Of a DNA stretch of 64,000 bases, positions 44,916 to 53,871 are shown piece by piece; positions within the stretch are counted from its first letter, which is position 1, and each line of letters opens with the position of its first letter. The position numbers were made by a program, and so were the translations under genes. This stretch comes from Clostridium sp. JN-9 (GTDB lineage: Bacteria > Bacillota > Clostridia > Clostridiales > Clostridiaceae): contig NZ_CP035280.1 in the NCBI RefSeq assembly GCF_004103695.1, positions 558,001 through 622,000 of the forward strand, written 5' to 3'. The notes beneath the pieces are model-generated. The model was not told the origin of the DNA and made no database searches. It saw only the letters and a list, made by a program, of their open reading frames with translations.

Positions 44916-44932
44916 TAAAGGAGGTATGTTAA

Positions 44933-46366
44933 ATGTATGATATCACTATTATTGGTGCAGGGGTAGTAGGCTGTAGTATTGCAAGGGCGTTATCAAAATA
45001 TGATTTAAGTGTATGTGTATTGGAAAAAGATAATGATGTAGCATCTGGTACATCTAAGGCTAACAGTGCCATTGTGCATCCAGGAGAAGACCCAATTCCA
45101 GGTACATTAAAGGCAAAGCTAAATGTACGGGGAAATGCAATGTTTGATAAGCTTTCTGAAGAACTTGATTTCCCATTTAAAAGAAATGGATCATTTGTAT
45201 TGTGTTTAAGTGAAGATGAGATACCTGAGTTAAAAGAATATTCAAAAAGGGGAATAGCTAACGGAGTTAAATTGGAGTTTTTAAACAGACAACAGGCATT
45301 GGAGAAAGAGCCAAATCTTTCGGACGAAGTTGTAGCAGCTCTATTCTTTCCAACTGGAGGAATAGTGTGTCCTTATGAAATGACAATAGCTTTAGCAGAA
45401 AACGCTTTCACAAATGGCGTTGAATTCAAACTGGAAACAGAAGTAGTGAATATTATTAAAGAGAAAGATAAATATATTATTGAAACAAATAAAGGAAACA
45501 TTGAAAGTAAAATTGTTATTAATGCAGCTGGAATTTTCTCTGATGTGATGAATAATTTTGTAAGTGAAAAGAAAATTAAAATAATTCCAAGAAGAGGGCA
45601 ATATTGCCTTTTTGATAAAGTTGATGGCAGCATGATAAAAAGTACATTGTTTCAGCTTCCTACTAAACTGGGAAAGGGAGTACTGGTTACCCCTACAGTA
45701 GATGGAAACTTATTAGTAGGTCCTGATGCAGAGGATCTGGAAGATAAGTATGATTTGGAAACTACACAGGAGGGCTTGGATTTTATTATTAGTAAAGCAA
45801 GAAAAAGTGTAAAGGATATTCCTATGAGAGATGTAATAACTTCTTTTGCAGGGCTCAGAGCTCATACTGGCGGGGATTTCATTATTGGAGAAGTAGAAGA
45901 TGCTCCAAACTTTATTAATGCAGCTGGTATTGAATCCCCAGGTTTAACAAGTTCTCCGGCTATTGGGGAGATGATTGAAGAAATCATAGTTAAAAAATTA
46001 AATCCAAGGAAAAATGAAAACTTTAACCCTATTAGAAAAGGGGTCCCTAAATTTAGAGAATTAAGTAATGAAGAAAGAAGAAAACTCATAGCAGAGAATC
46101 CTCAATATGGTAAGATAATATGTAGATGTGAAACAGTAACTGAAGGTGAAATTGTTAATGCAATTCACAGACCACTTGGAGCAAGAACTCTGGATGGAGT
46201 AAAAAAGAGAACCAGGGCTGGAATGGGAAGATGCCAGTCTGGATTCTGCAGCCCAAGGGTAGTGGACATATTAGCCAGGGAATTGAAAGTTGAGAGAACA
46301 GATATAACTAAATTTGGCGGACATTCCAATATATTAATTGGAAAGGATAAAGAGCAGGTTAAGTGA
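44933..46366 (+). CDS. glpA: GlpA-type FAD-dependent (glycerol-3-phosphate) dehydrogenase with [2Fe-2S] BFD domain
   Basis: A 477-residue flavoprotein starting with the Rossmann dinucleotide motif DITIIGAGVVGCSIAR. The DAO/GlpA-like oxidoreductase domain runs to about residue 365. A C-terminal bacterioferritin-associated-ferredoxin-like domain carries CRCETVTE and GRCQSGFC, four cysteines for a [2Fe-2S] cluster. This composition matches the anaerobic glycerol-3-phosphate dehydrogenase of clostridial glp operons. It heads a three-gene operon with a second FAD/NAD protein and a DUF1667 protein. GGAGGT precedes the ATG. A different 2-hydroxy acid substrate is possible; no glpK or glpF is present in this window. 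Confidence 0.82.
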   Translation: MYDITIIGAGVVGCSIARALSKYDLSVCVLEKDNDVASGTSKANSAIVHPGEDPIPGTLKAKLNVRGNAMFDKLSEELDFPFKRNGSFVLCLSEDEIPELKEYSKRGIANGVKLEFLNRQQALEKEPNLSDEVVAALFFPTGGIVCPYEMTIALAENAFTNGVEFKLETEVVNIIKEKDKYIIETNKGNIESKIVINAAGIFSDVMNNFVSEKKIKIIPRRGQYCLFDKVDGSMIKSTLFQLPTKLGKGVLVTPTVDGNLLVGPDAEDLEDKYDLETTQEGLDFIISKARKSVKDIPMRDVITSFAGLRAHTGGDFIIGEVEDAPNFINAAGIESPGLTSSPAIGEMIEEIIVKKLNPRKNENFNPIRKGVPKFRELSNEERRKLIAENPQYGKIICRCETVTEGEIVNAIHRPLGARTLDGVKKRTRAGMGRCQSGFCSPRVVDILARELKVERTDITKFGGHSNILIGKDKEQVK

Positions 46367-46408
46367 TTTATCAGGGTATAAAATATTCATATTTTTGGAG
46401 GTTTTAGT

Positions 46409-47668
46409 ATGCAGGAATACGATATAGTTATTATAGGAGGAGGGCCGGCAGGTTTGGCTGCGGCTGTCTCCGTTAAAGAACAGGGAATAGATAATATTCT
46501 AATATTAGAAAGAGATAATCAGCTTGGGGGAATACTTAATCAGTGTATTCATAATGGTTTCGGTCTTCATACCTTTAAAGAGGAGCTTACTGGACCGGAA
46601 TATGCACAGCGTTTTATAGATAAGGTTGAAGAAATGAAGATACCATATAAATTGAATACTATGGTACTTGATTTAAACAAGGATAAGGTCATTACTGCAG
46701 TAAATGAAGATGATGGAATTATTGAAATAAAAGCAAAAGCAGTTATATTGGCTATGGGATGCAGAGAAAGACCAAGAGGGGCAATAAATATTCCTGGAAG
46801 CAGATGTGCAGGTATATATACAGCTGGCACAGCTCAGAAGTTCGTTAACGTAGAAGGCTATATGCCAGGAAAAGAAGTTGTCATATTAGGATCAGGAGAT
46901 ATAGGATTAATAATGGCAAGAAGAATGACATTAGAGGGGGCAAAGGTTAAGGCAGTAGTTGAACTTATGCCATATTCCAGCGGCCTAAAGAGAAATATAG
47001 TTCAGTGTCTTGATGATTTTAATATTCCTTTATTATTGTCACATACAGTTATAGATATAAAAGGAAAAGACAGGCTTGAAGGAGTTACCATTGCAAAGAT
47101 AGGTAAGGACAGAAAGCCTGTTAAAGGAACAGAACAATATATACCATGTGATACATTACTTCTTTCAGTTGGGCTTCTTCCAGAAAATGAACTTTCAAGA
47201 AAGGCTGAAGTAAAACTTTCAAAAGTTACTGGAGGAGCAGAAGTAGACGAAAGCTTACAAACAAGCATTGAAGGTATATTTGCCTGCGGAAATGTGCTTC
47301 ATGTTCATGATCTGGTGGATAATGTAACAACAGAAAGTATTAACGCTGGTAAAAGTGCAGCTGAATACATAAGAGGAAAAAGCTGCAAAGGAGAAAAAAT
47401 TGAAGTTATAGCAACAGATGGAGTTAGATATACTGTCCCTAAATATATAAATGTTAATAATGTAGACAAAGTTTTAGATGTAAGATTCAGGGTAGGAAAT
47501 GTGTACAAAGATAGTTATATATCAGTATATTTTGATGATGCTCGTGAAATGCATATAAAGAAGAGAATACTCACTCCTGGAGAAATGGAAACAGTTAAAT
47601 TAACAAAAGCTCATTTTGAAAAATATCCTAATTGTAAAAGGATAACTATAAAAGTAGAGGGGGAGTAA
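46409..47668 (+). CDS. FAD/NAD(P)-dependent oxidoreductase (partner of the GlpA-like protein)
   Basis: A 419-residue pyridine-nucleotide-disulfide-type flavoprotein. The FAD motif VIIGGGPAGLAAAVS is at residues 6-20, GCRERPRGA and the NAD-binding GSGDIGLIMARR lie mid-protein, and GIFACGNVLHVHDLVDNV is the FAD-tail motif. A C-terminal extension of about 80 residues follows (DVRFRVGNVY). The usual redox-active CxxC is not seen. Together with the GlpA-like and DUF1667 genes it forms a conserved Firmicutes trio probably acting as one electron-transfer complex. GGAGG stands 11 bases before the ATG; the next gene follows after 4 bases. Confidence 0.85.
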   Translation: MQEYDIVIIGGGPAGLAAAVSVKEQGIDNILILERDNQLGGILNQCIHNGFGLHTFKEELTGPEYAQRFIDKVEEMKIPYKLNTMVLDLNKDKVITAVNEDDGIIEIKAKAVILAMGCRERPRGAINIPGSRCAGIYTAGTAQKFVNVEGYMPGKEVVILGSGDIGLIMARRMTLEGAKVKAVVELMPYSSGLKRNIVQCLDDFNIPLLLSHTVIDIKGKDRLEGVTIAKIGKDRKPVKGTEQYIPCDTLLLSVGLLPENELSRKAEVKLSKVTGGAEVDESLQTSIEGIFACGNVLHVHDLVDNVTTESINAGKSAAEYIRGKSCKGEKIEVIATDGVRYTVPKYINVNNVDKVLDVRFRVGNVYKDSYISVYFDDAREMHIKKRILTPGEMETVKLTKAHFEKYPNCKRITIKVEGE

Positions 47669-47672
47669 TTGT

Positions 47673-48041
47673 ATGACTACTAGAGAATTAACATGTATTG
47701 GATGTCCTATGGGCTGTATTCTTGAAGTGCAGCTTGATGGAACTGAAGTTGTGAAGGTTACAGGGAACACATGCCCTAGAGGAAAAGATTATGGAGCAAA
47801 AGAATGTACTAATCCAACGAGAATCGTAACCTCTTCTGTAGCTGTTGAAGGCGGAGTGGAAACTGTTGCATCAGTTAAAACAGAAAGAGACATTCCAAAG
47901 GAAAAAGTATATGATGTAATAAGGCTGTTAAAAGATGTAACTATAAAAGCACCTGTTAATATTGGAGATGTAGTGCTTAAAAACATATTTGATACTGGTG
48001 TAGATATAATTGCTACTAAGAACATTGATAAGAAAAACTAA
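47673..48041 (+). CDS. DUF1667 protein, redox-trio small subunit
   Basis: A 122-residue protein with a cysteine motif at the N terminus, CIGCPMGC (residues 8-15), and a fourth Cys in GNTCPRG near 33. This arrangement suggests an iron-sulfur or zinc site. It belongs to the DUF1667 family, members of which follow GlpA-like and FAD/NAD oxidoreductase genes. It is 4 bases behind the preceding gene, with GGGGGAG inside that gene's end, and is the last gene of the operon. A small electron-carrying subunit is a reasonable inference, not shown. Confidence 0.85.
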   Translation: MTTRELTCIGCPMGCILEVQLDGTEVVKVTGNTCPRGKDYGAKECTNPTRIVTSSVAVEGGVETVASVKTERDIPKEKVYDVIRLLKDVTIKAPVNIGDVVLKNIFDTGVDIIATKNIDKKN

Positions 48042-48046
48042 TATTG

Positions 48047-48079
48047 AAGGCCCTTTCTTTTAAAAAGAAGGGGCCTTTT
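48047..48079. terminator. Bidirectional terminator after the redox trio
   Basis: AAGGCCC pairs with GGGCCTT, extended by TTTCTT/AAGAAG with one bulge, then TTTT. It lies between the DUF1667 gene and the converging RusA-like gene. Confidence 0.7.
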
Positions 48080-48713
48080 AAAACAATTTTTTAAAACAAT
48101 CCCTGCATATAAGCATTGATCCAGAGTTAGCAGAAATACAATTATCATTTGTAACTGATTTACCGCAAACCTGACACTTCAAATAACCTTTCTTTGGACT
48201 TTTAGGTAAGGCTTTTTGTCTATATGAAGCAGGAATCTTGCTTTTCCTGTTTGGAGGTGCAGAATAATTGATTGGCACATCATCATTACACTTTTTTTCA
48301 ATAGAGTAATTCACTGAATATGAGCTTTCAGCAAAAAGTTCAAGTTCAAATCTGGGGTTTTCTTTATCATAAAACTCCTCAATAACCAGTCTCCTGACTT
48401 GAGCATCATTTACTATGAGTCCGCTTTTTTCAATGCCGTCAAAAATACTCTTTGTTATATTATTTGTATCTGGATGCCTTTTGCTGCTTTTATAATAAAC
48501 CTTTAATACAGCAATTAAGGATTCCTTAAGTGTTATTCCAGGGTTTTGTATTCTTGCCTCATAAGCAATTTCTTCTTCATAAATGGCATATCTATCATGA
48601 TATTTACCAGAATTGTATGGAAGAATAGCTCTGCCTTGTATATTAAAAAGCTTAAAATTAGATTTTGAAATGGGAGAACCCTTAACTATTATTCTGGCGT
48701 ATTTATATTCCAT
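48078..48713 (-). CDS. RusA-like Holliday-junction resolvase with C-terminal zinc ribbon
   Basis: A 211-residue protein. The N-terminal 120 residues match the RusA fold: IIVKGSPISKSN, the acidic motif RHPDTNNITKSIFDGI and VNDAQVRRLVIEEFYD, which place Asp residues as in RusA's metal site. A basic linker with PKSPKKG follows, then a zinc ribbon CQVCGK...CRDC at the C terminus, absent in E. coli RusA. The ATG at 48713 has GGAG 6 bases upstream; the frame is open 14 codons further but without a ribosome site. RusA genes usually sit in phages; no phage genes surround this one. Junction cleavage is inferred. Confidence 0.75.
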   Translation of the reverse strand: MEYKYARIIVKGSPISKSNFKLFNIQGRAILPYNSGKYHDRYAIYEEEIAYEARIQNPGITLKESLIAVLKVYYKSSKRHPDTNNITKSIFDGIEKSGLIVNDAQVRRLVIEEFYDKENPRFELELFAESSYSVNYSIEKKCNDDVPINYSAPPNRKSKIPASYRQKALPKSPKKGYLKCQVCGKSVTNDNCISANSGSMLICRDCFKKLF

Positions 48714-48871
48714 AGCCTGCTCCTTATGTATTAGTGTTAAAATATCTAAAATCATTATAGCACAATTAAAAAGCCGAAAGTTGATTATAATTATTACTTA
48801 AAGTATAATTATTTTGAACAAAATAACAACAATGTTATGGACTTTTAATAAATGTAATGGTGAGGTACAAA

Positions 48872-49897
48872 ATGAAAGAAGGATTAAAAATTCTGGCAAT
48901 AGAAAGCAGCTGCGATGAGACTTCTGCTGCAGTGGTTATAGATGGAAGAAATGTTTTATCAAATGTAATAGCTTCACAAATTGATATACATACTAAATTT
49001 GGAGGGGTAGTTCCTGAAGTTGCTTCAAGAAAACATATAGAAGCAATCAGCATAGTTGTTCAGGAGGCATTGGACAAAGCAAATGTTAAATTAAATGATA
49101 TTGATGCTGTTGGAGTTACATATGGGCCAGGTCTTGTGGGAGCCCTGCTGGTTGGTGTACAATATGCTAAAGGACTTTCTTATGCATTAAATAAACCTTT
49201 AATTGGAGTAAATCATATAGAAGGACATATAAGTGCAAATTTTATTCAGTACAAAGATCTTCAGCCGCCTTTTGTATGCCTTGTGGTTTCAGGAGGGCAT
49301 ACTTTTATAGTGTATATGAAGGATTATGGAGACTTTGAAATAATGGGTCAGACAAGAGATGATGCAGCTGGAGAGGCTTATGACAAAGTAGCAAGAGCTA
49401 TAGGATTAGGATATCCAGGCGGTCCTAAAATTGATAAAATTGCTAAGGAAGGTAATCCCGATGCAATAAAATTTCCAAGGGCTAATTTCCATGACAATAG
49501 CTGTCTTGACTTTTCCTTCAGCGGGGTAAAGTCTGCTGTGCTGAACTATTTAAATAAAATGAAAATGAAAAAACTTGAAATTAACAGAGCAGATGTAGCA
49601 GCTTCCTTTCAAAAATCAGTAGTGGATTTTTTAGTTGATAATGCTATGGCTGCCTGTAGATTAAAAGATGTTGATAAAATTGCTGTAGCAGGAGGAGTTG
49701 CATCTAATTCCTGCCTAAGGGAAACTTTAATAAATACAGGCAGACAAAATGGAATAAAGGTACTTTTTCCTGATCCCATATTGTGTACTGACAATGCAGC
49801 TATGATTGGAAGTGCTGCTTATTTTGAATTTTTAAAAGGAAAAACAGCTGGTTTAGATTTAAATGCTGTACCAAATTTAAAATTAGGTCAGCGTTAG
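48872..49897 (+). CDS. tsaD: tRNA N6-adenosine threonylcarbamoyltransferase TsaD
   Basis: A 341-residue ASKHA-fold metalloenzyme that transfers threonylcarbamoyl to A37 of tRNAs. It begins [17 protein letters not shown]. The metal motif HIEGH has His115 and His119; [12 protein letters not shown] and a late Asp in CTDNAAMI complete the site. The ATG at 48872 is used because GGTGAGGT (48859-48866) stands before it; an upstream GTG start would overlap the site. Its partners tsaB and tsaE are 8 kb upstream on the other strand. proC follows at 49935. Confidence 0.96.
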   Translation: MKEGLKILAIESSCDETSAAVVIDGRNVLSNVIASQIDIHTKFGGVVPEVASRKHIEAISIVVQEALDKANVKLNDIDAVGVTYGPGLVGALLVGVQYAKGLSYALNKPLIGVNHIEGHISANFIQYKDLQPPFVCLVVSGGHTFIVYMKDYGDFEIMGQTRDDAAGEAYDKVARAIGLGYPGGPKIDKIAKEGNPDAIKFPRANFHDNSCLDFSFSGVKSAVLNYLNKMKMKKLEINRADVAASFQKSVVDFLVDNAMAACRLKDVDKIAVAGGVASNSCLRETLINTGRQNGIKVLFPDPILCTDNAAMIGSAAYFEFLKGKTAGLDLNAVPNLKLGQR

Positions 49898-49934
49898 CAG
49901 TTTATAAATTAAAGTTCTAAGGGGATGTTTCATT

Positions 49935-50750
49935 GTGAATAAAAGAATAGGTTTTATAGGATGCGGGAATATGGCTCAGGCAATAATATCAGGGATTATT
50001 ACCTCTAAGCTTATTCCAGCAGAAAATATTATGGCCAGCAATAGAAGCAGAGGAAAGCTGGATGATTTTGCACAAAAGTTCAATATTAATAAGGGTGGTA
50101 ACAATATTGACGTTGTAAAATTTGGAGACATTGTTTTCTTAGCAGTAAAGCCTGATAAATTTAATGAAATAACCGAAGAAATAAAAGGATCAATAGATGA
50201 AAAAAAGATAGTTGTAAGCATTGCAGCAGGAATTACCATAGATTATCTGGAAAAAAAGTTAGGTAAAAATAAAAAAATTGTAAGGATAATGCCAAATACT
50301 CCGGCTGTGGTTATGGAAGCAATGACTGCAGTAAGTTTTAATTCAAATCTGGATTCTAAAGAAAAAAAAGAAGTAGTTGAAATACTTCAAAGCTTTGGAA
50401 GAGCAGAAGTTATTGAAGAAAAATTAATGGATGCTGTTCCAGGAATAAGCGGATCTTCACCTGCATATGTTTATATGTTTATTGAAGCATTGGCTGATGG
50501 AGGAGTTTTAACAGGAATGCCTAGGGATAAAGCATACAAATTTGCTGCTCAGGCCGTTTTAGGAGCAGCAAAGATGGTACTGGAAACTGGTAAACATCCA
50601 GGCGAATTAAAAGATGCTGTATGCTCACCTGCTGGCACTACTATTGAATCTGTATATTCCTTGGAAAAGAACAATTTCAGAGGAGCAGTAATTGAAGCAG
50701 TAGAAAAATGCTATGAAAAAACAGCTGCTATGTCAAAATCAAATAAATAA
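49935..50750 (+). CDS. proC: Pyrroline-5-carboxylate reductase
   Basis: A 271-residue NAD(P)H-dependent enzyme making proline from pyrroline-5-carboxylate. The N-terminal Rossmann motif is IGFIGCGNMAQAI, then FLAVKPDK, IVRIMPNTPAVV, and the C-terminal dimerisation region with GSSPAYVYMFIEAL and DAVCSPAGTT, the ProC signature. The start is GTG at 49935 after AGGGGATG. It is 37 bases behind tsaD and probably cotranscribed, but functionally unrelated. Confidence 0.95.
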   Translation: MNKRIGFIGCGNMAQAIISGIITSKLIPAENIMASNRSRGKLDDFAQKFNINKGGNNIDVVKFGDIVFLAVKPDKFNEITEEIKGSIDEKKIVVSIAAGITIDYLEKKLGKNKKIVRIMPNTPAVVMEAMTAVSFNSNLDSKEKKEVVEILQSFGRAEVIEEKLMDAVPGISGSSPAYVYMFIEALADGGVLTGMPRDKAYKFAAQAVLGAAKMVLETGKHPGELKDAVCSPAGTTIESVYSLEKNNFRGAVIEAVEKCYEKTAAMSKSNK

Positions 50751-50755
50751 TATGC

Positions 50756-50794
50756 TTAATTCCATTATATTTTATATAGTGGAATTAAATTTTT
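50756..50794 (+). terminator. Terminator after proC
   Basis: TTAATTCCA (50756-50764) pairs with TGGAATTAA (50780-50788), with further TATAT pairing in between, followed by TTTTT at 50790-50794. Confidence 0.75.
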
Positions 50795-50805
50795 ACAATT
50801 TTTTA

Positions 50806-50834
50806 TTGTTTTTAGGGAAAGCTAATTATATAAT
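50806..50834 (+). promoter_or_regulatory. Promoter of the M16C protease gene
   Basis: TTGTTT (50806-50811), 17-base spacer, TATAAT (50829-50834), about 75 bases before the gene. Confidence 0.55.
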
Positions 50835-50909
50835 GTAAAATATATAATTGGAATATAATGCTATAAGCTTTTTAAACATATATTTTTTAATTTTGAAGGG
50901 AGTGGAATT

Positions 50910-53837
50910 ATGGAATTACAATTAAATCACATATATTCAGGATTTAAATTTTTAAAAGAAGAAGATTTACCAGAACTTAAATCAAAGGGCAAAACATTTA
51001 TACATGAAAAGAGCGGTGCTAAATTAATACATATAGAAAACGATGATGATAATAAGGTGTTTTCTATTGCATTTAGGACACCTCCAAAAGATAGTACAGG
51101 TGTAGCACATATACTCGAACATTCAGTACTTTGCGGATCAAGGAAGTTCCCGGTAAAAGAGCCATTTGTTGAGCTGATTAAGGGGTCTTTAAATACATTT
51201 TTAAATGCATTTACTTTCCCAGATAAAACAATGTATCCTGTAGCCAGCAGAAATAATAAGGATTTCAACAATCTTATGGATGTATATCTGGACGCAGTAT
51301 TTTATCCAAATATATACAAGTATCCTGAGATAATGATGCAGGAAGGCTGGCATTACGAATTAGACAGTGAAGAAGGAGAATTATCCTATAAAGGGGTAGT
51401 TTATAATGAGATGAAGGGCGCATTTGCATCGCCTGAATCCATACTCTTCAGGAAGATTCAGCAGTCACTGTTTCCAAATACACCATATGGTGTTGAATCT
51501 GGCGGAGATCCAGATGTTATTCCTGAGTTAACTCAGCAGGGTTTTTTAGACTTTCACAAAAAATATTATCACCCATCTAACTCATTTATAATTTTATATG
51601 GGAAAATGGATATATTAGAAAAACTGAAATTTATTGATGAAAATTATCTGAAGAACTTTGATAAAATAGATGTAGACTCCAAAATACCATATGAAAATGC
51701 ATTTACTAAACAGAACAGGGTTGAAGTAAATTATCCTATTTCAAGTTCGGAGAAAGAAATGGATAAAACCTATTTGAGCTTAAATTATGTAATAGGAAAG
51801 GAAACCAATCCGGAGCTGGAATTAGCATTTGATATATTAGAATATATATTGCTTGAAACACCATCATCTCCTCTTAAAAAGGCACTTATTAAAGAAAACC
51901 TAGGTAAGGATGTTTTTGGAGCATATGAAAGTGATATATTGCAGCCATTCTTCAGTATAGTGGTTAAAAATTCTAATGAAAATGAAGAAGATAGATTTAA
52001 AAAAGTGGTAAAGGACACATTAAGTTCATTAATAAAGAATGGAATAGATAAAAAATTAATTGAATCAGCTATAAATGTTAAAGAATTTGAACTTAGGGAA
52101 GCAGACTATAACAGCTTTCCAAAGGGATTAGTATATAGTATGAGATGCCTTGGCAGCTGGTTATATGATGAAGATCCATTTATTAATCTTCAGTATGAAG
52201 GGTATTTGAAGAATATAAAGAGGGGCTTAAAGACTAATTATTTTGAAAAAATAATTGAAAAGTATATATTGAATAATAAACATAGTTCAGTTGTAATAAT
52301 TAAACCCGAAAAAGGTCTTGCAGAAAATAAAACTCAGCAGTTAAAGGAGAAACTTGCCAAGTATAAAAGTACTTTATCAAAAGACCAGATTGAAGAATTA
52401 ATAAATCATACTAAAAATCTAAAAACAAGACAAAGTGAGAAAGATACTACTGAGAATCTTCAAAAAATACCTTTATTATCTATTGATGATATAGATAAAA
52501 ATGTAGAGAAGCTGCCTACAATTGAAAACCGAAAAGATGATGTAAAAATATTAGAGCATGATGTCTTTACAAATAAGATTATATATAACTCCTTATTTTT
52601 TAAAAGTTCCACAGTTGAGGAAAGTTTAATTCCCTATATTGCACTGTTGTCCGGGATTTTAGGAAAGGTAAATACCGATAAATATAATTATGAGGATTTA
52701 TCTAATGAAATAAATATTGTCACAGGCGGAATCAGGTTTAATGCTGAAGTGTTTTCAGAAAGCACTAAGGATGAGATATTTTATCCTTACTTTACAGTTA
52801 AAATGAAATATTTAGGGGATAAGCTTGGAAAGGCTTTAGAGCTTGTAAATGAAATAATAAAGAATAGTAAATTTGATGATGAACAAAGACTAAAGGAAAT
52901 TATTGAAGAAATTAAATCCAGATTGGAAATGATAATGTTTGACAGGGGACACATAGTGGCTGCAAGCAGAGCTACGGCTTACTGTTCTCAGGTAGGAAGA
53001 TATAATGAATACTTAACAGGTGTTTCATTTTATAAGTTTATTTCGGATTTGGCTGCTAATTTTCATGATAACTTTGAATCATTAAAGAAAAATCTTTATA
53101 AAGTTTCAAACTGTATTTTTAATAAGAATAATTTAATGGTCAGTATAACAGCAGAAAAGGCACATATTGAAAAAGTTGAAGATAATATTAATTTAATTTA
53201 TAAGGATCTAAACTTTGACAGACTTGCAGAAAATAAATATGAATTTAAATTAGAGCCAGATAATGAAGGATTAATGACATCAAGTAAAGTTCAATATGTA
53301 GCAAAAGCCATGAATTTTTCAAAGTTTGGAATTGACTATTCAGGAAGTATGCAGGTTTTGAGATCTATAGTTAATTATGACTACCTATGGAATAAAGTAA
53401 GGGTTCAGGGCGGTGCATATGGATGTTTTAGTGGATTTAAAAGAAATGGCAATTTGTTTGTAACCTCATATAGAGATCCAAACTTAGATACTACATTGGA
53501 TGTTTATAATAAAATATATGAATATCTGCAGAATTTTAAGGCTGACAACAGAGAAATGACTAAATATATTATTGGAACAATATCAGATTTTGATATGCCG
53601 CTGACACCTCAAATGAAGGGTGAAAGGGCAGACGAGTACTATATAAGGCATATTTCATTTGAGGATCTTCAAAAGGAAAGAGATGAAGTCCTGGAAACAA
53701 GGCAGGATACAATTAAAGGCTTTGCTCCACTTATGGAAAAGTTTATGAAAGAAAATAATATATGTGTATTGGGAAATGAAGATAAGATTAAGGAAAATGA
53801 GAAACTGTTCGGTAAATTGATAACTTTATTTGAATAA
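50910..53837 (+). CDS. M16C-family zinc metalloprotease (presequence protease-like)
   Basis: A 975-residue single-chain protease of the PreP/Cym1 type. It has the inverted zinc motif HILEHSVLCGS (HxxEH, about residues 69-73) with the downstream Glu in YKGVVYNEMKGAF. Four homologous M16 domains form a clam-like chamber, and the second half is inactive but holds RVQGGAYGCF, the Arg/Tyr substrate motif. Such enzymes degrade peptides of some 20-65 residues. It is cytoplasmic, since there is no signal peptide. AGGGAG precedes the ATG. It has its own promoter and a shared downstream terminator. The physiological substrate in clostridia is not known. Confidence 0.92.
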   Translation: MELQLNHIYSGFKFLKEEDLPELKSKGKTFIHEKSGAKLIHIENDDDNKVFSIAFRTPPKDSTGVAHILEHSVLCGSRKFPVKEPFVELIKGSLNTFLNAFTFPDKTMYPVASRNNKDFNNLMDVYLDAVFYPNIYKYPEIMMQEGWHYELDSEEGELSYKGVVYNEMKGAFASPESILFRKIQQSLFPNTPYGVESGGDPDVIPELTQQGFLDFHKKYYHPSNSFIILYGKMDILEKLKFIDENYLKNFDKIDVDSKIPYENAFTKQNRVEVNYPISSSEKEMDKTYLSLNYVIGKETNPELELAFDILEYILLETPSSPLKKALIKENLGKDVFGAYESDILQPFFSIVVKNSNENEEDRFKKVVKDTLSSLIKNGIDKKLIESAINVKEFELREADYNSFPKGLVYSMRCLGSWLYDEDPFINLQYEGYLKNIKRGLKTNYFEKIIEKYILNNKHSSVVIIKPEKGLAENKTQQLKEKLAKYKSTLSKDQIEELINHTKNLKTRQSEKDTTENLQKIPLLSIDDIDKNVEKLPTIENRKDDVKILEHDVFTNKIIYNSLFFKSSTVEESLIPYIALLSGILGKVNTDKYNYEDLSNEINIVTGGIRFNAEVFSESTKDEIFYPYFTVKMKYLGDKLGKALELVNEIIKNSKFDDEQRLKEIIEEIKSRLEMIMFDRGHIVAASRATAYCSQVGRYNEYLTGVSFYKFISDLAANFHDNFESLKKNLYKVSNCIFNKNNLMVSITAEKAHIEKVEDNINLIYKDLNFDRLAENKYEFKLEPDNEGLMTSSKVQYVAKAMNFSKFGIDYSGSMQVLRSIVNYDYLWNKVRVQGGAYGCFSGFKRNGNLFVTSYRDPNLDTTLDVYNKIYEYLQNFKADNREMTKYIIGTISDFDMPLTPQMKGERADEYYIRHISFEDLQKERDEVLETRQDTIKGFAPLMEKFMKENNICVLGNEDKIKENEKLFGKLITLFE

Positions 53838-53838
53838 A

Positions 53839-53865
53839 AAAATGGTGGTCTTTTGCCACCATTTT
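53839..53865. terminator. Bidirectional terminator between the protease and ABC-F genes
   Basis: AAAATGGTGG (53839-53848) pairs perfectly with CCACCATTTT (53856-53865); A- and T-runs flank both sides. Confidence 0.8.
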
Positions 53866-53871
53866 CTTATA

